A stretch of 46,635 bases of DNA from contig CADCEC010000015.1 in assembly GCA_902800395.1 (NCBI GenBank), positions 1 to 46,635 on the forward strand, in the 5' to 3' direction. The number at the start of each line of letters is the position of its first letter. Within the stretch, counting starts at the first letter, position 1. The notes beneath the pieces were generated by a model. The model was not told where the DNA came from, made no database searches, and was given only the letters and a program-made list of their open reading frames with translations. Below are positions 31,022 to 39,667 of this stretch, in pieces. This stretch comes from an uncultured Bacteroidota bacterium. Its GTDB lineage: Bacteria > Bacteroidota > Bacteroidia > Bacteroidales > P3. A program made the translations under genes and the position numbers.

Positions 31022-31855
31022 CTAGGCGAAAAACCACTTTAGAAGTACTAGAATTGGTAGTATTTCAACGCTGCAAAGATAGTAAAAAAGATAGAAACAA
31101 GAGCCATTTGGATGTGTTAAAAATATTTTTGTGCTCCTGAAAAAGCGTATCAGGAATCCTATGCACAGACAAATAACGAGTATCCATGTTGTCGCTGTGC
31201 GTCCTCCTGGCAGGTAGAAATAGGGGAAGAGTATGGCAATGGCAACGGTGGTTTCGATGAGATGGTAGAGATAGTTGCTGGTGATGTATTGGTTGATGCC
31301 TTGTCTGTTTCCGAAGGTGTTGCCCAGCAGACGCAATAGCCAGTTGCGTAGGATATAGAGTAGTCCTACAGCAACAAATAGTGCCAGATAGCCAGGGATT
31401 CCGTTTGGCACAAAAAGAAATTGATGTATCGGCAAGCAAAGTACGGCCACCATAAGAAGGCCCATGGGAAGCATGGTAAAGGTGCGGTTCAGGTTGCAGT
31501 CGCGCACCAAACGGTCCATAGCGCGAAGGTCAATGGCAGATTTCAGCAGGTGTCCCAGTTTGATATTTCTCAAACGGAAAATCCAGCATGTAAGTGCCGA
31601 GAAGAGCAGTAGTGCGACGAATATCCATGCCGGAGAGTTATTGCTGGTACGACTCTCCATATTATTGTGTATCACGGGGAGAGTGTGAGGCGCAATGATT
31701 GATTCGTGGAAGACGGTGTCGGGTGTCTCGTGGATAGGATGAATCGAATCGGAAGGGATGCCGGTGATGAATGTCTCGCTTTCGGGTAGGGTGCTTTGCC
31801 ACTGCCAGAAAGGAAGTGCATTCATATCCAGTGTGTCGTTAGTTTGCTGGGTCAT
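31022..31855 (-). CDS. DUF4271 membrane protein
   Basis: The 277-residue product has a soluble N-terminus of about 75 residues, then about six to seven membrane segments (WIFVALLLFSALTCWIF, LLMVAVLCLPIHQFLF, LALFVAVGLLYIL, VAIAILFPYFYL and others). Length, topology and place directly upstream of the HemD-like gene match DUF4271 proteins, which have no known function. It starts 12 bp after the C25 protease stop. An internal promoter for hemD-rnpA-yidD may lie in its 3' end (31074-31081). Confidence 0.75.
   Translation of the reverse strand: MTQQTNDTLDMNALPFWQWQSTLPESETFITGIPSDSIHPIHETPDTVFHESIIAPHTLPVIHNNMESRTSNNSPAWIFVALLLFSALTCWIFRLRNIKLGHLLKSAIDLRAMDRLVRDCNLNRTFTMLPMGLLMVAVLCLPIHQFLFVPNGIPGYLALFVAVGLLYILRNWLLRLLGNTFGNRQGINQYITSNYLYHLIETTVAIAILFPYFYLPGGRTATTWILVICLCIGFLIRFFRSTKIFLTHPNGSCFYLFYYLCSVEILPILVLLKWFFA
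31074..31081 (-). promoter_or_regulatory. -7 motif inside the DUF4271 gene end
   Basis: TATCTTTG on the minus strand, about 87 bp upstream of the HemD-like start; a TTG lies about 16 nt further upstream, slightly short spacing. Confidence 0.5.
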
Positions 31856-31867
31856 GGTGGTGTGTCC

Positions 31868-33508
31868 TTATTTGATAATTATTTTCCGACACACGGTGCC
31901 TTTGGCGGTGACGCCTGTGACGAAATAGATACCTGGACGTAGTGACGGCCGTTGAATGATTAGTGACGAGCTGATAAGGGTGGCGGGAATAACAAAATGA
32001 CCCTGAAGGTCGAGAACAGTTATTGTTGTGGGCTGACCCACATGTATGGTGATATCGCTACTTGCAGGGTTGGGATAAATGTCAAACTTTATTTTTGAAT
32101 TATCGATTTCCGTGATACCGATAGTGGTGTCTGTGACAAGGGTCTCTATGTGGGGTATAAGGTCGAGCCCGGTAGCGGTGACGATAAGTGGCTGGGTGTT
32201 GAGTGCACGGCGCAGTTCGATGACAGCTTGTCCTGTGTTGTCGATGTCGGCCACTCCCAGCAAGTCACGACCCTGCACAGCGGTGACACGCACACCGGGA
32301 GTGCCGCTGACACTTACCTCACTCTGGCCGGTGTATACGCTGTCTACCGTCAGGTCGATTTCCCGAGGCGCTCCGATCCAAGGTTTCAGCGACGGGTCGC
32401 CGAGGAGACAATAGATTTCCCAATAGTATTGGGTATAGCTGCTGCCGGAAGCAGACACCGCAAGGTTTCCGTTGCGCAACAACTCGCCGAGGGTTGCCGT
32501 AGTGCGCTGCAACCCGACCAGACCGTCAAAAGCCCCTAACGCATTGCTGTCATAGGTAGGATTGAGACAGAGGGTGTCTTTCGCTCCCACGGCCCAGTAG
32601 TAGTCTTCTGCCCAGAGAGTAGAGTTGGTGGCGCCAATCACTCCCGCGGCACCGCCCCTGGGTATCCGCAGCAGCAGTTCTCCGAATCCTGTGCCTGTGA
32701 AGGCGTTGCTCTGGCAGCAGTTGTTTACGTATATCATGGGTTGTGTTGTTCCTGCAGCCGCTATCATGTTGGCCCTCATCGTCGGATGGGTCCAGCCATC
32801 GAAGATGCCGTGACCTGTGTAGTTCAGGAAACAGGCCCCTTGGCCGATGGCTGTGACGATGGACACTTCTTGGCTGTCAGAAGTTGGGTTGTACCAGCAG
32901 AGGGTATCTATGTCGGGATGTGCCGACTTGACCTCGTGCTTCAGGTAGTTCACTTGACCGTTGGTGGTTGTCGGGGCGGGAGAACCGTACTCCCGTCCAG
33001 CCACTAGCAACACCCGCTGCATTTGTAGGGGGTCCATGTCGATGAACTGCTCATAGCGTAGTGTCTTTTCCACTACGGTGCGCAACTCGGCTGTGTCGTT
33101 CACAGGCCAGCGACCCAACATTGTCTCGGGCCGGTAGTCGCCAAAGAAGTCGGAGTAGGGGAGGTCGGTGAAGTGAGACTCACCATTGAAAGGCATGCTT
33201 CCGAGAAAAGCCTCCAGCTGCTCGTGGTCGCCTACCAGTAAGGTGTAGCGTGGCATGGAATTGTGAGTGCTGGTACTGTCGAACAAGGGTTGCATCAGCG
33301 CTTTCACCATGAAACAGCTGTTGGTGTCGACATAGAGTTCTTCTACGTCGAAGCCTTCTTGCCGCTTCCATTGTACAAAAGATTGCAGCCCTTCGCGGAA
33401 TTGTGGACGTGAGACAATGAGGAATACCTCCTTTTCTGTTTCTTGAGAAAAAGCCACCGTGCCAACGAACAGGCACAGCATCAGTATTATATATCGTCTT
33501 GACGACAT
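31868..33508 (-). CDS. Gingipain-like C25 cysteine protease with T9SS sorting domain
   Basis: ATG 33508 gives MSSRRYIILMLCLFVGTVAFSQ, a signal peptide (the TTG at 33520 is less likely). The 546-residue product has a C25 protease domain from about residue 28 to 385. The catalytic His is in NYTGHG (His233) and the Cys is in YVNNCCQSNAF (Cys264 or 265), and GAAGVIGATNSTLW follows as in gingipains. An immunoglobulin-like part is next, then a type A sorting domain (FDIYPNPASSDITIHV to RKIIIK). It is expected to be exported by T9SS and bound at the surface or released. It heads a minus-strand unit with DUF4271. Confidence 0.85.
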   Translation of the reverse strand: MSSRRYIILMLCLFVGTVAFSQETEKEVFLIVSRPQFREGLQSFVQWKRQEGFDVEELYVDTNSCFMVKALMQPLFDSTSTHNSMPRYTLLVGDHEQLEAFLGSMPFNGESHFTDLPYSDFFGDYRPETMLGRWPVNDTAELRTVVEKTLRYEQFIDMDPLQMQRVLLVAGREYGSPAPTTTNGQVNYLKHEVKSAHPDIDTLCWYNPTSDSQEVSIVTAIGQGACFLNYTGHGIFDGWTHPTMRANMIAAAGTTQPMIYVNNCCQSNAFTGTGFGELLLRIPRGGAAGVIGATNSTLWAEDYYWAVGAKDTLCLNPTYDSNALGAFDGLVGLQRTTATLGELLRNGNLAVSASGSSYTQYYWEIYCLLGDPSLKPWIGAPREIDLTVDSVYTGQSEVSVSGTPGVRVTAVQGRDLLGVADIDNTGQAVIELRRALNTQPLIVTATGLDLIPHIETLVTDTTIGITEIDNSKIKFDIYPNPASSDITIHVGQPTTITVLDLQGHFVIPATLISSSLIIQRPSLRPGIYFVTGVTAKGTVCRKIIIK

Positions 33509-33531
33509 CTTCTTATACAAGAATTCCGCTG

Positions 33532-33539
33532 CAAAAATA
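33532..33539 (-). promoter_or_regulatory. -7 motif of the C25 protease gene
   Basis: TATTTTTG on the minus strand, 23 bp upstream of ATG 33508; no clear -33 element. Confidence 0.5.
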
Positions 33540-33619
33540 CGAAAAAAATCCCATATTGACTGACGAAAACGACACCTTCTTGTAGTATATAATAATCAAC
33601 CGAGTGAGTGAAAATAAAT

Positions 33620-33650
33620 TTTGGTGTATAGATTTTTCTTCGTATCTTTG
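33620..33650 (+). promoter_or_regulatory. hisS promoter
   Basis: TTG (33621-33623), 19 nt, TATCTTTG (33643-33650), 21 bp before ATG 33672. Confidence 0.75.
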
Positions 33651-33671
33651 CAGTTTCAAATGTGAAGAGAA

Positions 33672-35024
33672 ATGGCTACCGTAAAATGCTCAATTCCTAA
33701 GGGTACGCGCGATTTCCTGCCTGTGGAGATGGCGCGCCGCAACTATATTTTCGACACTATCCGCTCGGTTTTCCGTGCTTTTGCCTTCGAGCCTATCGAA
33801 ACTCCGTCGTTGGAGAACCTCTCCACGCTGATGGGAAAATACGGCGAAGAGGGCGACAAACTGCTCTTCAAGGTGCTCAACTCGGGCGATTTCATGGAGG
33901 GTGTGGACTTCAATCAGGACTATCATAAGGTGGCGCCGCAGATTTGCGACCGCGGCTTGCGCTACGACCTCACGGTACCCTTTGCCCGTTTCGTGGTGCA
34001 GCACCGCGACCAAGTGGTGTTCCCCTTCCGCCGCTACCAGCTGCAGCCAGTGTGGCGTGCCGATCGTCCTCAAAAAGGTAGATACAGAGAATTCTACCAG
34101 TGTGATGCCGACATGATTGGCAGTCCTTCGCTGCTCAATGAACTCGAGTTGGTGCAGATGATTGATATGGTGTTCGGGAAGCTGGGAATCAACGTCTGTG
34201 TGAAGATTAATAACCGCAAGGTGCTGGCCGGCATCGCCGAGATGATTGGTGCCCCTGATAAGATGGTTGACATCACCGTGGCTATCGATAAACTGGACAA
34301 GATAGGTCTCGACAATGTGCGTGCCGAACTGTCCGAGCGCGGACTTACCGCGGAGCAGATTGCGGCCCTCGACCCGGTGTTCTCGCTCAGCGGAAGCGCC
34401 GCCGAGAAGATTGCCGCCCTGGAAGCGATGTTCGTCAATGTGGAGGTGGGTCAGCGAGGCACTGCCGAGCTGAAAGAGCTCTTCGGCTATATCGATGCCG
34501 CCGGATTGAAGTGCGATGTGGAGCTCGACCTCACGCTGGCTCGTGGCCTCAATTATTACACCGGTGCCATTTTCGAGGTGAAGGCCAAGGATGTGCAGAT
34601 TGGAAGTATTTGTGGTGGTGGGCGTTATGATAACCTCACCGGCATCTTCGGTATGCCCGACGTGAGTGGCGTAGGCATCAGCTTCGGTGCCGACCGAATC
34701 TACGACGTGCTCACCGAATTAAACGCTTTCCCTGAAGGATTGGAGCAGGCTGCCCGCGTGATGTTCATCAACTTTGGTGCCGCCGAGCAGGCCGCCTGCA
34801 TCGGCATTGCCGCACGGCTCCGTGCTACCGGTATCTCGGCGCTCATCTATCCTGATGCCGCCAAGATGAAGAAACAGATGGATTTTGCCAACCGTAAACA
34901 GATGCCTTTCGTAGCCTTTGTGGGTGAAAACGAGATGAGGGACGGCACGGTGACTCTCAAGAATATGACTGATGGAAGTCAGAAAACCCTGTCGGTCGAC
35001 GAGTTGATTGCAACCCTCGGATGA
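33672..35024 (+). CDS. hisS: Histidyl-tRNA synthetase
   Basis: The 450-residue class II synthetase has motif 1 in the N-terminus ([11 protein letters not shown]), motif 2 at [27 protein letters not shown] (about residues 118-144 in pieces) and the histidine-binding [14 protein letters not shown] (about 289-302), followed by a C-terminal anticodon-binding domain. It charges the tRNA-His seen at 22877-22951. The next gene starts in its stop codon (ATGA). Confidence 0.97.
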   Translation: MATVKCSIPKGTRDFLPVEMARRNYIFDTIRSVFRAFAFEPIETPSLENLSTLMGKYGEEGDKLLFKVLNSGDFMEGVDFNQDYHKVAPQICDRGLRYDLTVPFARFVVQHRDQVVFPFRRYQLQPVWRADRPQKGRYREFYQCDADMIGSPSLLNELELVQMIDMVFGKLGINVCVKINNRKVLAGIAEMIGAPDKMVDITVAIDKLDKIGLDNVRAELSERGLTAEQIAALDPVFSLSGSAAEKIAALEAMFVNVEVGQRGTAELKELFGYIDAAGLKCDVELDLTLARGLNYYTGAIFEVKAKDVQIGSICGGGRYDNLTGIFGMPDVSGVGISFGADRIYDVLTELNAFPEGLEQAARVMFINFGAAEQAACIGIAARLRATGISALIYPDAAKMKKQMDFANRKQMPFVAFVGENEMRDGTVTLKNMTDGSQKTLSVDELIATLG

Positions 35025-36010
35025 AGCGGCTATTGCTCATAGTATTGCTGTTGTTCCCTCTGTGCCTCAAGGCTCAGGATGTCCCGGATATTCCGGATAT
35101 TTCAGATGCTCCGAGTATTCCGGTTCCATCGATTCCACTTACCGATACCGTCTATGTGCTCCGCACTGATACCGTGCGCCTCTACCGTACCGATACGCTG
35201 CGTATCTACCACACTGACACCATTATCCGTCGTGAAGCCGACACTGCGGCCCTCAAGGCACTACAGGAGAAGGAGGTGTTCTACCGGGAAATCCTCAATG
35301 CCAACGGTGTGGACAAGGAGAAATTGGAAGCCGAGCGAAACTACTATATTCGTGTGGTCGACTCGCTGCGGGCACTGGTGCGCATCGCCGAGTTGGAAAA
35401 TGTGCGTAAGCAGGAAGAAAACAAATATCTTGCTGAACGCGCCAAAGCTGCCGAAGAACGTATCGCGCTGGCTACAAGCCGCAAGAAGAAAGTGCGCCCT
35501 ATCCAAGGTATAGCCATGCGATTCTATCGTACCCCCGTGTGGGAGATACGCCTCAAGGCAGGTGCCGTAGATGGCACCTATGAGCGTTACATCAGTAACC
35601 GTAACGCAGGTAACATCGAGTTCGACTATGTCACGGGTGCGTCGGTAATGCTTTGGGATTTGACAAAGAAGTTCAATAGAGACCATCCTCTCGGTCCGGA
35701 CAGCACTGCCAGGCAAATACGCCATTTCGACCAGGAATTTTCCTATGATATAGGCTTTTATGTGGGTTTTGGCGGCAGCAACTTGTTCAAGAATTTCTAT
35801 GTTGGCGCCAGCTTCCGCTTCGTGGATTTCTTCTACCTCACGCTGGGCATGAATATCGCCGAATATCAAGTGCTGAAGAAAGGCTATAAAGACAACGATA
35901 TCATCGGTAACACGCTAAGTATCGACGATGTGACAGCTAAAGCCTGGCTAGTGAAGCCGTATGTGTCGCTAAGTATCGATTTGGATTTCCTTGGATATAT
36001 CAAGAAGTAG
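35021..36010 (+). CDS. Secreted coiled-coil protein with C-terminal barrel-like part
   Basis: The start overlaps the hisS stop as ATGA. The 329-residue product has a signal peptide ([19 protein letters not shown]), a repetitive beta stretch ([18 protein letters not shown], then [12 protein letters not shown]; about residues 41-68), a charged coiled coil (about 75-150, rich in Glu, Lys, Ala) and a C-terminal half with alternating strands and aromatics ([32 protein letters not shown] in pieces, ending [13 protein letters not shown]), which looks like outer-membrane strands. No named family. It may link periplasm and outer membrane. Confidence 0.65.
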   Translation: MKRLLLIVLLLFPLCLKAQDVPDIPDISDAPSIPVPSIPLTDTVYVLRTDTVRLYRTDTLRIYHTDTIIRREADTAALKALQEKEVFYREILNANGVDKEKLEAERNYYIRVVDSLRALVRIAELENVRKQEENKYLAERAKAAEERIALATSRKKKVRPIQGIAMRFYRTPVWEIRLKAGAVDGTYERYISNRNAGNIEFDYVTGASVMLWDLTKKFNRDHPLGPDSTARQIRHFDQEFSYDIGFYVGFGGSNLFKNFYVGASFRFVDFFYLTLGMNIAEYQVLKKGYKDNDIIGNTLSIDDVTAKAWLVKPYVSLSIDLDFLGYIKK

Positions 36011-36021
36011 GGGAGTACCCC

Positions 36022-37134
36022 TCAACTCCAGATGCTGAGTTTGGAGAGGAACGAGATGTTCTCTCGGACAGAGGCTTCGATAAGGGTATCGAAGTCTTTA
36101 TCGTTTTCTTTGTGGAAGGCCACGGTGATGGGGAGGATGCGGATGGGCAAATCGTCGAGTCCGTGCAGCCGCATGGCGTCTTTTTCGGTGGTGACGATGA
36201 GGTTGTTGCTGCCCGGCAGGGCGGAGAAGGTCTCCTTGATGTGGGCGATGTCGCCCGAAGTGAAATCGTGGTGGTCAGAGAAAGGGAGGTGCCGCACTTT
36301 GGTGTACTGGCGCAGTTCGGCGAGCATGGGCTCGGGGTGGGCGATGCCAGTGACGCAAAGGATGTTGTCCATGCGCCGCAGGTCGACAGGAGCGGAACGG
36401 CCGTCGAGAGTCTGCAGGTCGCCGTACTTGAGGTAGGAGAAGAATATCCTTTGATAGTTTTGCAGCTTCAGGTCATGGAGAATATTGTGTTTCTCCACGG
36501 GGTTTAGCTTGGCGGGGCATTTGGTGACGATGACAATGTTGGCACGGAAGCGAGCTTTCTTGAACTCGCGTAGGTCGCCGTAGGGGAGGATGTGGTCGTT
36601 GTAGTATGGATGACCGTACTCCGTCAGCAGGATGTTGATACTGGGTTTGATAGCGCGGTGCTGGAAGATATCGTCGAGGATGATGAGCTGGGGTATTACC
36701 GGAATTTCCTGATTGTCCGGAGTTTCTGGGGTCACCGCTGGCGGCGCCATCAGGCGCCGCACGCCCTCCACGCGCTTCTCGCAGACGGCCACCTGCACCT
36801 GCGGGAATTTACGGGCTATCATGGCGGGCTCATCGCCGAGGAGGGCGGCATCATGGCTGCCGTCGTCGAGGATGTAGCCTTTGCTCTTGCGCTTATAGCC
36901 GCGGCTGAGCATTGCGGTGGAGTATTTGTCTGCCAGCAGCCGCAAAAGGTATTCTACATGCGGGGTCTTGCCGCTGCCGCCGGTGGAAAGGTTCCCCACA
37001 CCAATCGTTGTGATGTGGGGAGCCTCCTGTTTCTTGATGCCTAACGCATAGAACAGGTTCCTAAAACGCACACCCACCGCGTACCAACAGGTCAGCGGGA
37101 AGAGTGCGTAGGAGATGTTCTTGCGGAAGGACAT
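36022..37134 (-). CDS. lpxK: Tetraacyldisaccharide 4'-kinase
   Basis: The 370-residue enzyme phosphorylates the 4' position of the lipid A disaccharide at the inner membrane. It has an N-terminal membrane-associated part and the Walker A motif in TIGVGNLSTGGSGKTPHVEYLL (about residues 42-63), then MLSRGYKRKSKGY and LLGDEPAMIARKFP, all family hallmarks. Its start abuts the stop of the reverse rubrerythrin gene, so it is read from the same minus-strand transcripts. It converges with the gene ending at 36010. Confidence 0.95.
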   Translation of the reverse strand: MSFRKNISYALFPLTCWYAVGVRFRNLFYALGIKKQEAPHITTIGVGNLSTGGSGKTPHVEYLLRLLADKYSTAMLSRGYKRKSKGYILDDGSHDAALLGDEPAMIARKFPQVQVAVCEKRVEGVRRLMAPPAVTPETPDNQEIPVIPQLIILDDIFQHRAIKPSINILLTEYGHPYYNDHILPYGDLREFKKARFRANIVIVTKCPAKLNPVEKHNILHDLKLQNYQRIFFSYLKYGDLQTLDGRSAPVDLRRMDNILCVTGIAHPEPMLAELRQYTKVRHLPFSDHHDFTSGDIAHIKETFSALPGSNNLIVTTEKDAMRLHGLDDLPIRILPITVAFHKENDKDFDTLIEASVRENISFLSKLSIWS

Positions 37135-37674
37135 TTATTTAAAATAGCGATTCAGCAGTCCTTCGAGGGCTTTGCCGTGACGGGCCTCGTCGCGGGCCAT
37201 CTCGTGGACGGTGTCGTGGATGGCATCGAGGTTGAGGGCTTTGGCGCGCTTGGCGAGGTCGGTCTTGCCGGCGGTGGCGCCGTACTCGGCGTCGACGCGC
37301 ATCTTGAGGTTCTCCTTGGTGCTGTCGGTCAGCACTTCGCCCAGCAGTTCGGCGAACTTGGCGGCATGCTCGGCTTCCTCAAAGGCGGCTTTCTCCCAGT
37401 AGAGACCCACTTCGGGATAGCCCTCGCGGTGTGCCACACGGGCCATAGCCAAGTACATGCCCACCTCTTTGCACTCGCCTTCGAAGTTGGCGCGGAGGTC
37501 CATCTTGATATCTTCGGGGGCATCCTTGGCCACGCCGACGATGTGCTCAGCGGCCCAGGTCTTGATGTCTTCTTTCACTTCCTGCATGGGTTTGCCGCAG
37601 ATGGGGCATTTCTCGGGCATCTCGTCGCCTTCATAGACGTAGCCGCACACGGGGCAGATAAACTTTTTGCTCAT
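37135..37674 (-). CDS. Reverse rubrerythrin (rubredoxin + ferritin-like diiron)
   Basis: ATG 37674 ([18 protein letters not shown]) was chosen; upstream frame residues are not needed. The 179-residue product places a rubredoxin domain first ([20 protein letters not shown], two CxxC) and a ferritin-like four-helix domain second, with ligands in [27 protein letters not shown] and [10 protein letters not shown]. This is the reverse order of classical rubrerythrin and is typical of NADH-peroxide-reducing reverse rubrerythrins in anaerobes. It detoxifies hydrogen peroxide. It lies between ferritin (37-bp gap) and lpxK (0 bp). Confidence 0.92.
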   Translation of the reverse strand: MSKKFICPVCGYVYEGDEMPEKCPICGKPMQEVKEDIKTWAAEHIVGVAKDAPEDIKMDLRANFEGECKEVGMYLAMARVAHREGYPEVGLYWEKAAFEEAEHAAKFAELLGEVLTDSTKENLKMRVDAEYGATAGKTDLAKRAKALNLDAIHDTVHEMARDEARHGKALEGLLNRYFK

Positions 37675-37711
37675 AATTATAGTTGTTTTAGGGTTAATAA
37701 TCAAATTTCAT

Positions 37712-38227
37712 TTAGTCGAGCACCAGGCTGGGGGCGTTGTAGACGCGGGCGGCGAGCTCCTGGTTGAGCATGTAGAGGCTCTTGGGGTCGCTGCCGAACA
37801 GCTCCATCTTGGTGATCATGTCGCGGGCATTGGTCTCCTCCTCACCCTGCTCCTTGACGAACCAGTCGAGGAACTGCATGGTGCGGAAATCCTTCACCTT
37901 GTAGGCGGCGTCATAGATGGCGTGGATTGAGGCGGTGACATACTCCTCGTGCTCCAGGCCGGCCTTCAGCACGTCCATGTCTTTCTTGAACTTCTTGTCG
38001 GGCTTGGCGATGGCACCCAGAGTGATGGGGCAGTCGTTGTTCTGCATATATTTGTAGATGAGCATGGCATGATCGCGCTCCTCTTGGGCCTGAATCATGT
38101 ACCAGTTGGCGAAGCCGGCGAGGCCGCGCTTGTCGAAGTAGTTGTTCATGTCCAGATAAAGGTAGCCACTATAGAGCTCTTTATTGATTTGCTCGTTGAG
38201 CAGATCGGAAACTTTTTTGTTCAGCAT
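37712..38227 (-). CDS. Non-haem ferritin
   Basis: The 171-residue product is an FtnA-type ferritin: INKELYSGYLYLDMNNYF, then AQEERDHAMLIYKYM (diiron ligands Glu and His), and DWFVKEQGEEETNARDMI. It oxidises Fe2+ and stores it in a 24-subunit shell, consuming peroxide or oxygen, and keeps free iron low during oxidative stress. It sits 21 bp after the rubredoxin gene. Confidence 0.95.
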   Translation of the reverse strand: MLNKKVSDLLNEQINKELYSGYLYLDMNNYFDKRGLAGFANWYMIQAQEERDHAMLIYKYMQNNDCPITLGAIAKPDKKFKKDMDVLKAGLEHEEYVTASIHAIYDAAYKVKDFRTMQFLDWFVKEQGEEETNARDMITKMELFGSDPKSLYMLNQELAARVYNAPSLVLD

Positions 38228-38248
38228 AATGTTATGGATTTTAATTGA

Positions 38249-38407
38249 TTATTGTTTCTCAAAATGTGTCTTGTCGACGGAGCAGAGCGGGCACACCCAG
38301 TCGGCGGGGAGGTCTTCGAACTTGGTGCCAGGAGCAATGCCGTTGTCGGGGTCACCCTTTGCGGGGTCATACTCGTACCCGCAGACGTTGCAAACATACT
38401 TTTCCAT
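38249..38407 (-). CDS. Rubredoxin
   Basis: The 52-residue product reads [15 protein letters not shown] at the start and [16 protein letters not shown] at the end; the two CxxC pairs bind one iron. It carries electrons to the flavodiiron or rubrerythrin enzymes encoded around it. It has its own promoter (38451-38481), so rubredoxin, ferritin, reverse rubrerythrin and lpxK can be read together. Confidence 0.95.
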   Translation of the reverse strand: MEKYVCNVCGYEYDPAKGDPDNGIAPGTKFEDLPADWVCPLCSVDKTHFEKQ

Positions 38408-38450
38408 ATTATTGTTGTTTTTAAGGTAAATATTTCAAAATTTCAAAGTG

Positions 38451-38481
38451 CAAAGATACGACTTTTTTTTATATGGGCAAA
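38451..38481 (-). promoter_or_regulatory. Rubredoxin-ferritin-rubrerythrin promoter
   Basis: Minus strand TTTG (38478-38481), 19 nt, TATCTTTG (38451-38458), 44 bp before the rubredoxin ATG. Confidence 0.75.
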
Positions 38482-38502
38482 AAAAACTGTCGTTTTATTG
38501 AT

Positions 38503-39012
38503 TTATTGGAGGGGACCTATTGAATCTAGTCTTGAATTCCAAATAAAAACTAGATAATTGTAGCCTGAGGGAGGATGGAGCTGGCTGAAATGAGTTTTCC
38601 CGGTAAAAAATAATTCATGTTCGAGATAATCATCGATATGATTTGTGAAAGATGTATCGTTGTATATTAGTGTATTCATAGATTCTCCTACACCGGTTTT
38701 GTCGTCACACAGGCATATACCTGTGCCTAAATTACCGAAATCAAACAGATAACTCCCATTGGCATTGGGGATGGGGTATCCTTTCAACTTGATGATTCGA
38801 TTGTTGTTCTCCTGTGCGGTGCGCCAGTGACAAGGATAGAAAAAATGATTGAAAGCTTCAGGCGTGTTGTAGTCAGCCCACGATACGGTGTCTCCTGCCG
38901 AGGCATAGCCGTCGTTGTCGCATCCACAGGGACCACAGCTTTTTTCTTTTTTACATCCTGCCAACATCAACAATATAATAGTAGGGAGGATTACGAATAA
39001 TGCTTTTTTCAT
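38503..39012 (-). CDS. Unknown lipoprotein, 169 aa, Cys-rich N-terminus
   Basis: The signal peptide MKKALFVILPTIILLMLAGC ends in a lipobox with Cys20. The mature start KKEKSCGPCGCDNDGY carries a CxxCxC cluster. The rest has LFDFGNLGTGICLCDD and an aromatic C-terminus (YNYLVFIWNSRLDSI). It starts 6 bp after the flavin reductase-rubredoxin gene and so is part of that transcript, but the AT-richer codon use and unknown family make a role in redox defence only a guess. Confidence 0.65.
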   Translation of the reverse strand: MKKALFVILPTIILLMLAGCKKEKSCGPCGCDNDGYASAGDTVSWADYNTPEAFNHFFYPCHWRTAQENNNRIIKLKGYPIPNANGSYLFDFGNLGTGICLCDDKTGVGESMNTLIYNDTSFTNHIDDYLEHELFFTGKTHFSQLHPPSGYNYLVFIWNSRLDSIGPLQ

Positions 39013-39018
39013 AACGTC

Positions 39019-39639
39019 TTATTCCATAGGTTTAAAGTCACTGGCGGGGTGCTTGCACCAGGGGCAGATGAAGTCGGCGGGGAGTTCGTTGCCTTCGTAG
39101 ATGTAGCCGCAAACTTCGCAGACCCACTTCTTCTTGCCGCCTTCGGGTTTCGGAGCCTCGGGCTTCGGCTTGATGTGCTGCTGGTAGTAAGCGTAGGTGA
39201 TGCTGGGACTGTCGGAGAGCACTTTTGCTTCCATCACACGGGCGATGAAGAGGGTGTGGGTGCCGAGGTCGATGCTCTTGGTGACGACGCAGCTAATCAC
39301 CGAGTTGATGTACTTGGGCAGGTAAAGCAGCCCGTTCTCCGTGCGCAGTTCCTGCTGGCAGTCGGCGAATTTGTTCACGTCGCGTCCGCTCTGGAAGCCG
39401 AAGTGCTGAAAAGGCTTCATGGTGGACTCCTCGGAGAGAGGGCAGAGATTGAACTTCAGCGTGCGCAGTACCATGTCGTGCGTGAGGTTGGCTTTGTTGA
39501 CGCAGATGGCAATCTGCAGCGGGTCGCTGGTGACCTGCTGCGCCACGTTGATGATGCAGGCGTTGTCTTTCTCGCCCTGCCGGGCAACTAAAACAAACAA
39601 TCCGTAGCTGATATTGAAGATCGCTTTGTTGTCAATCAT
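39019..39639 (-). CDS. Flavin reductase-rubredoxin fusion (Hrb-like)
   Basis: The 206-residue product joins a flavin-reductase-like FMN domain (about residues 1-150, KAIFNISYGLFVLVARQG, then TSDPLQIAICVNKANLTHDMV) to a C-terminal rubredoxin (about 170-206, WVCEVCGYIYEGNELPADFICPWC) through a Lys/Pro linker. This is the layout of high-molecular-weight rubredoxin (Hrb) of acetogens, which passes NAD(P)H electrons to the flavodiiron protein FprA. The FprA-like gene lies 14 bp upstream, the same pair as in Moorella. Confidence 0.9.
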   Translation of the reverse strand: MIDNKAIFNISYGLFVLVARQGEKDNACIINVAQQVTSDPLQIAICVNKANLTHDMVLRTLKFNLCPLSEESTMKPFQHFGFQSGRDVNKFADCQQELRTENGLLYLPKYINSVISCVVTKSIDLGTHTLFIARVMEAKVLSDSPSITYAYYQQHIKPKPEAPKPEGGKKKWVCEVCGYIYEGNELPADFICPWCKHPASDFKPME

Positions 39640-39643
39640 ATCT

Positions 39644-39667
39644 GGTTTAAGGTTTAAAGGTTAAGGG
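39644..39667. repeat. Heptad array at the flavodiiron/Hrb junction
   Basis: Copies ggtttaa, ggtttaa, aggttaa, ggg. The flavodiiron stop codon and last codons lie inside it. Confidence 0.75.
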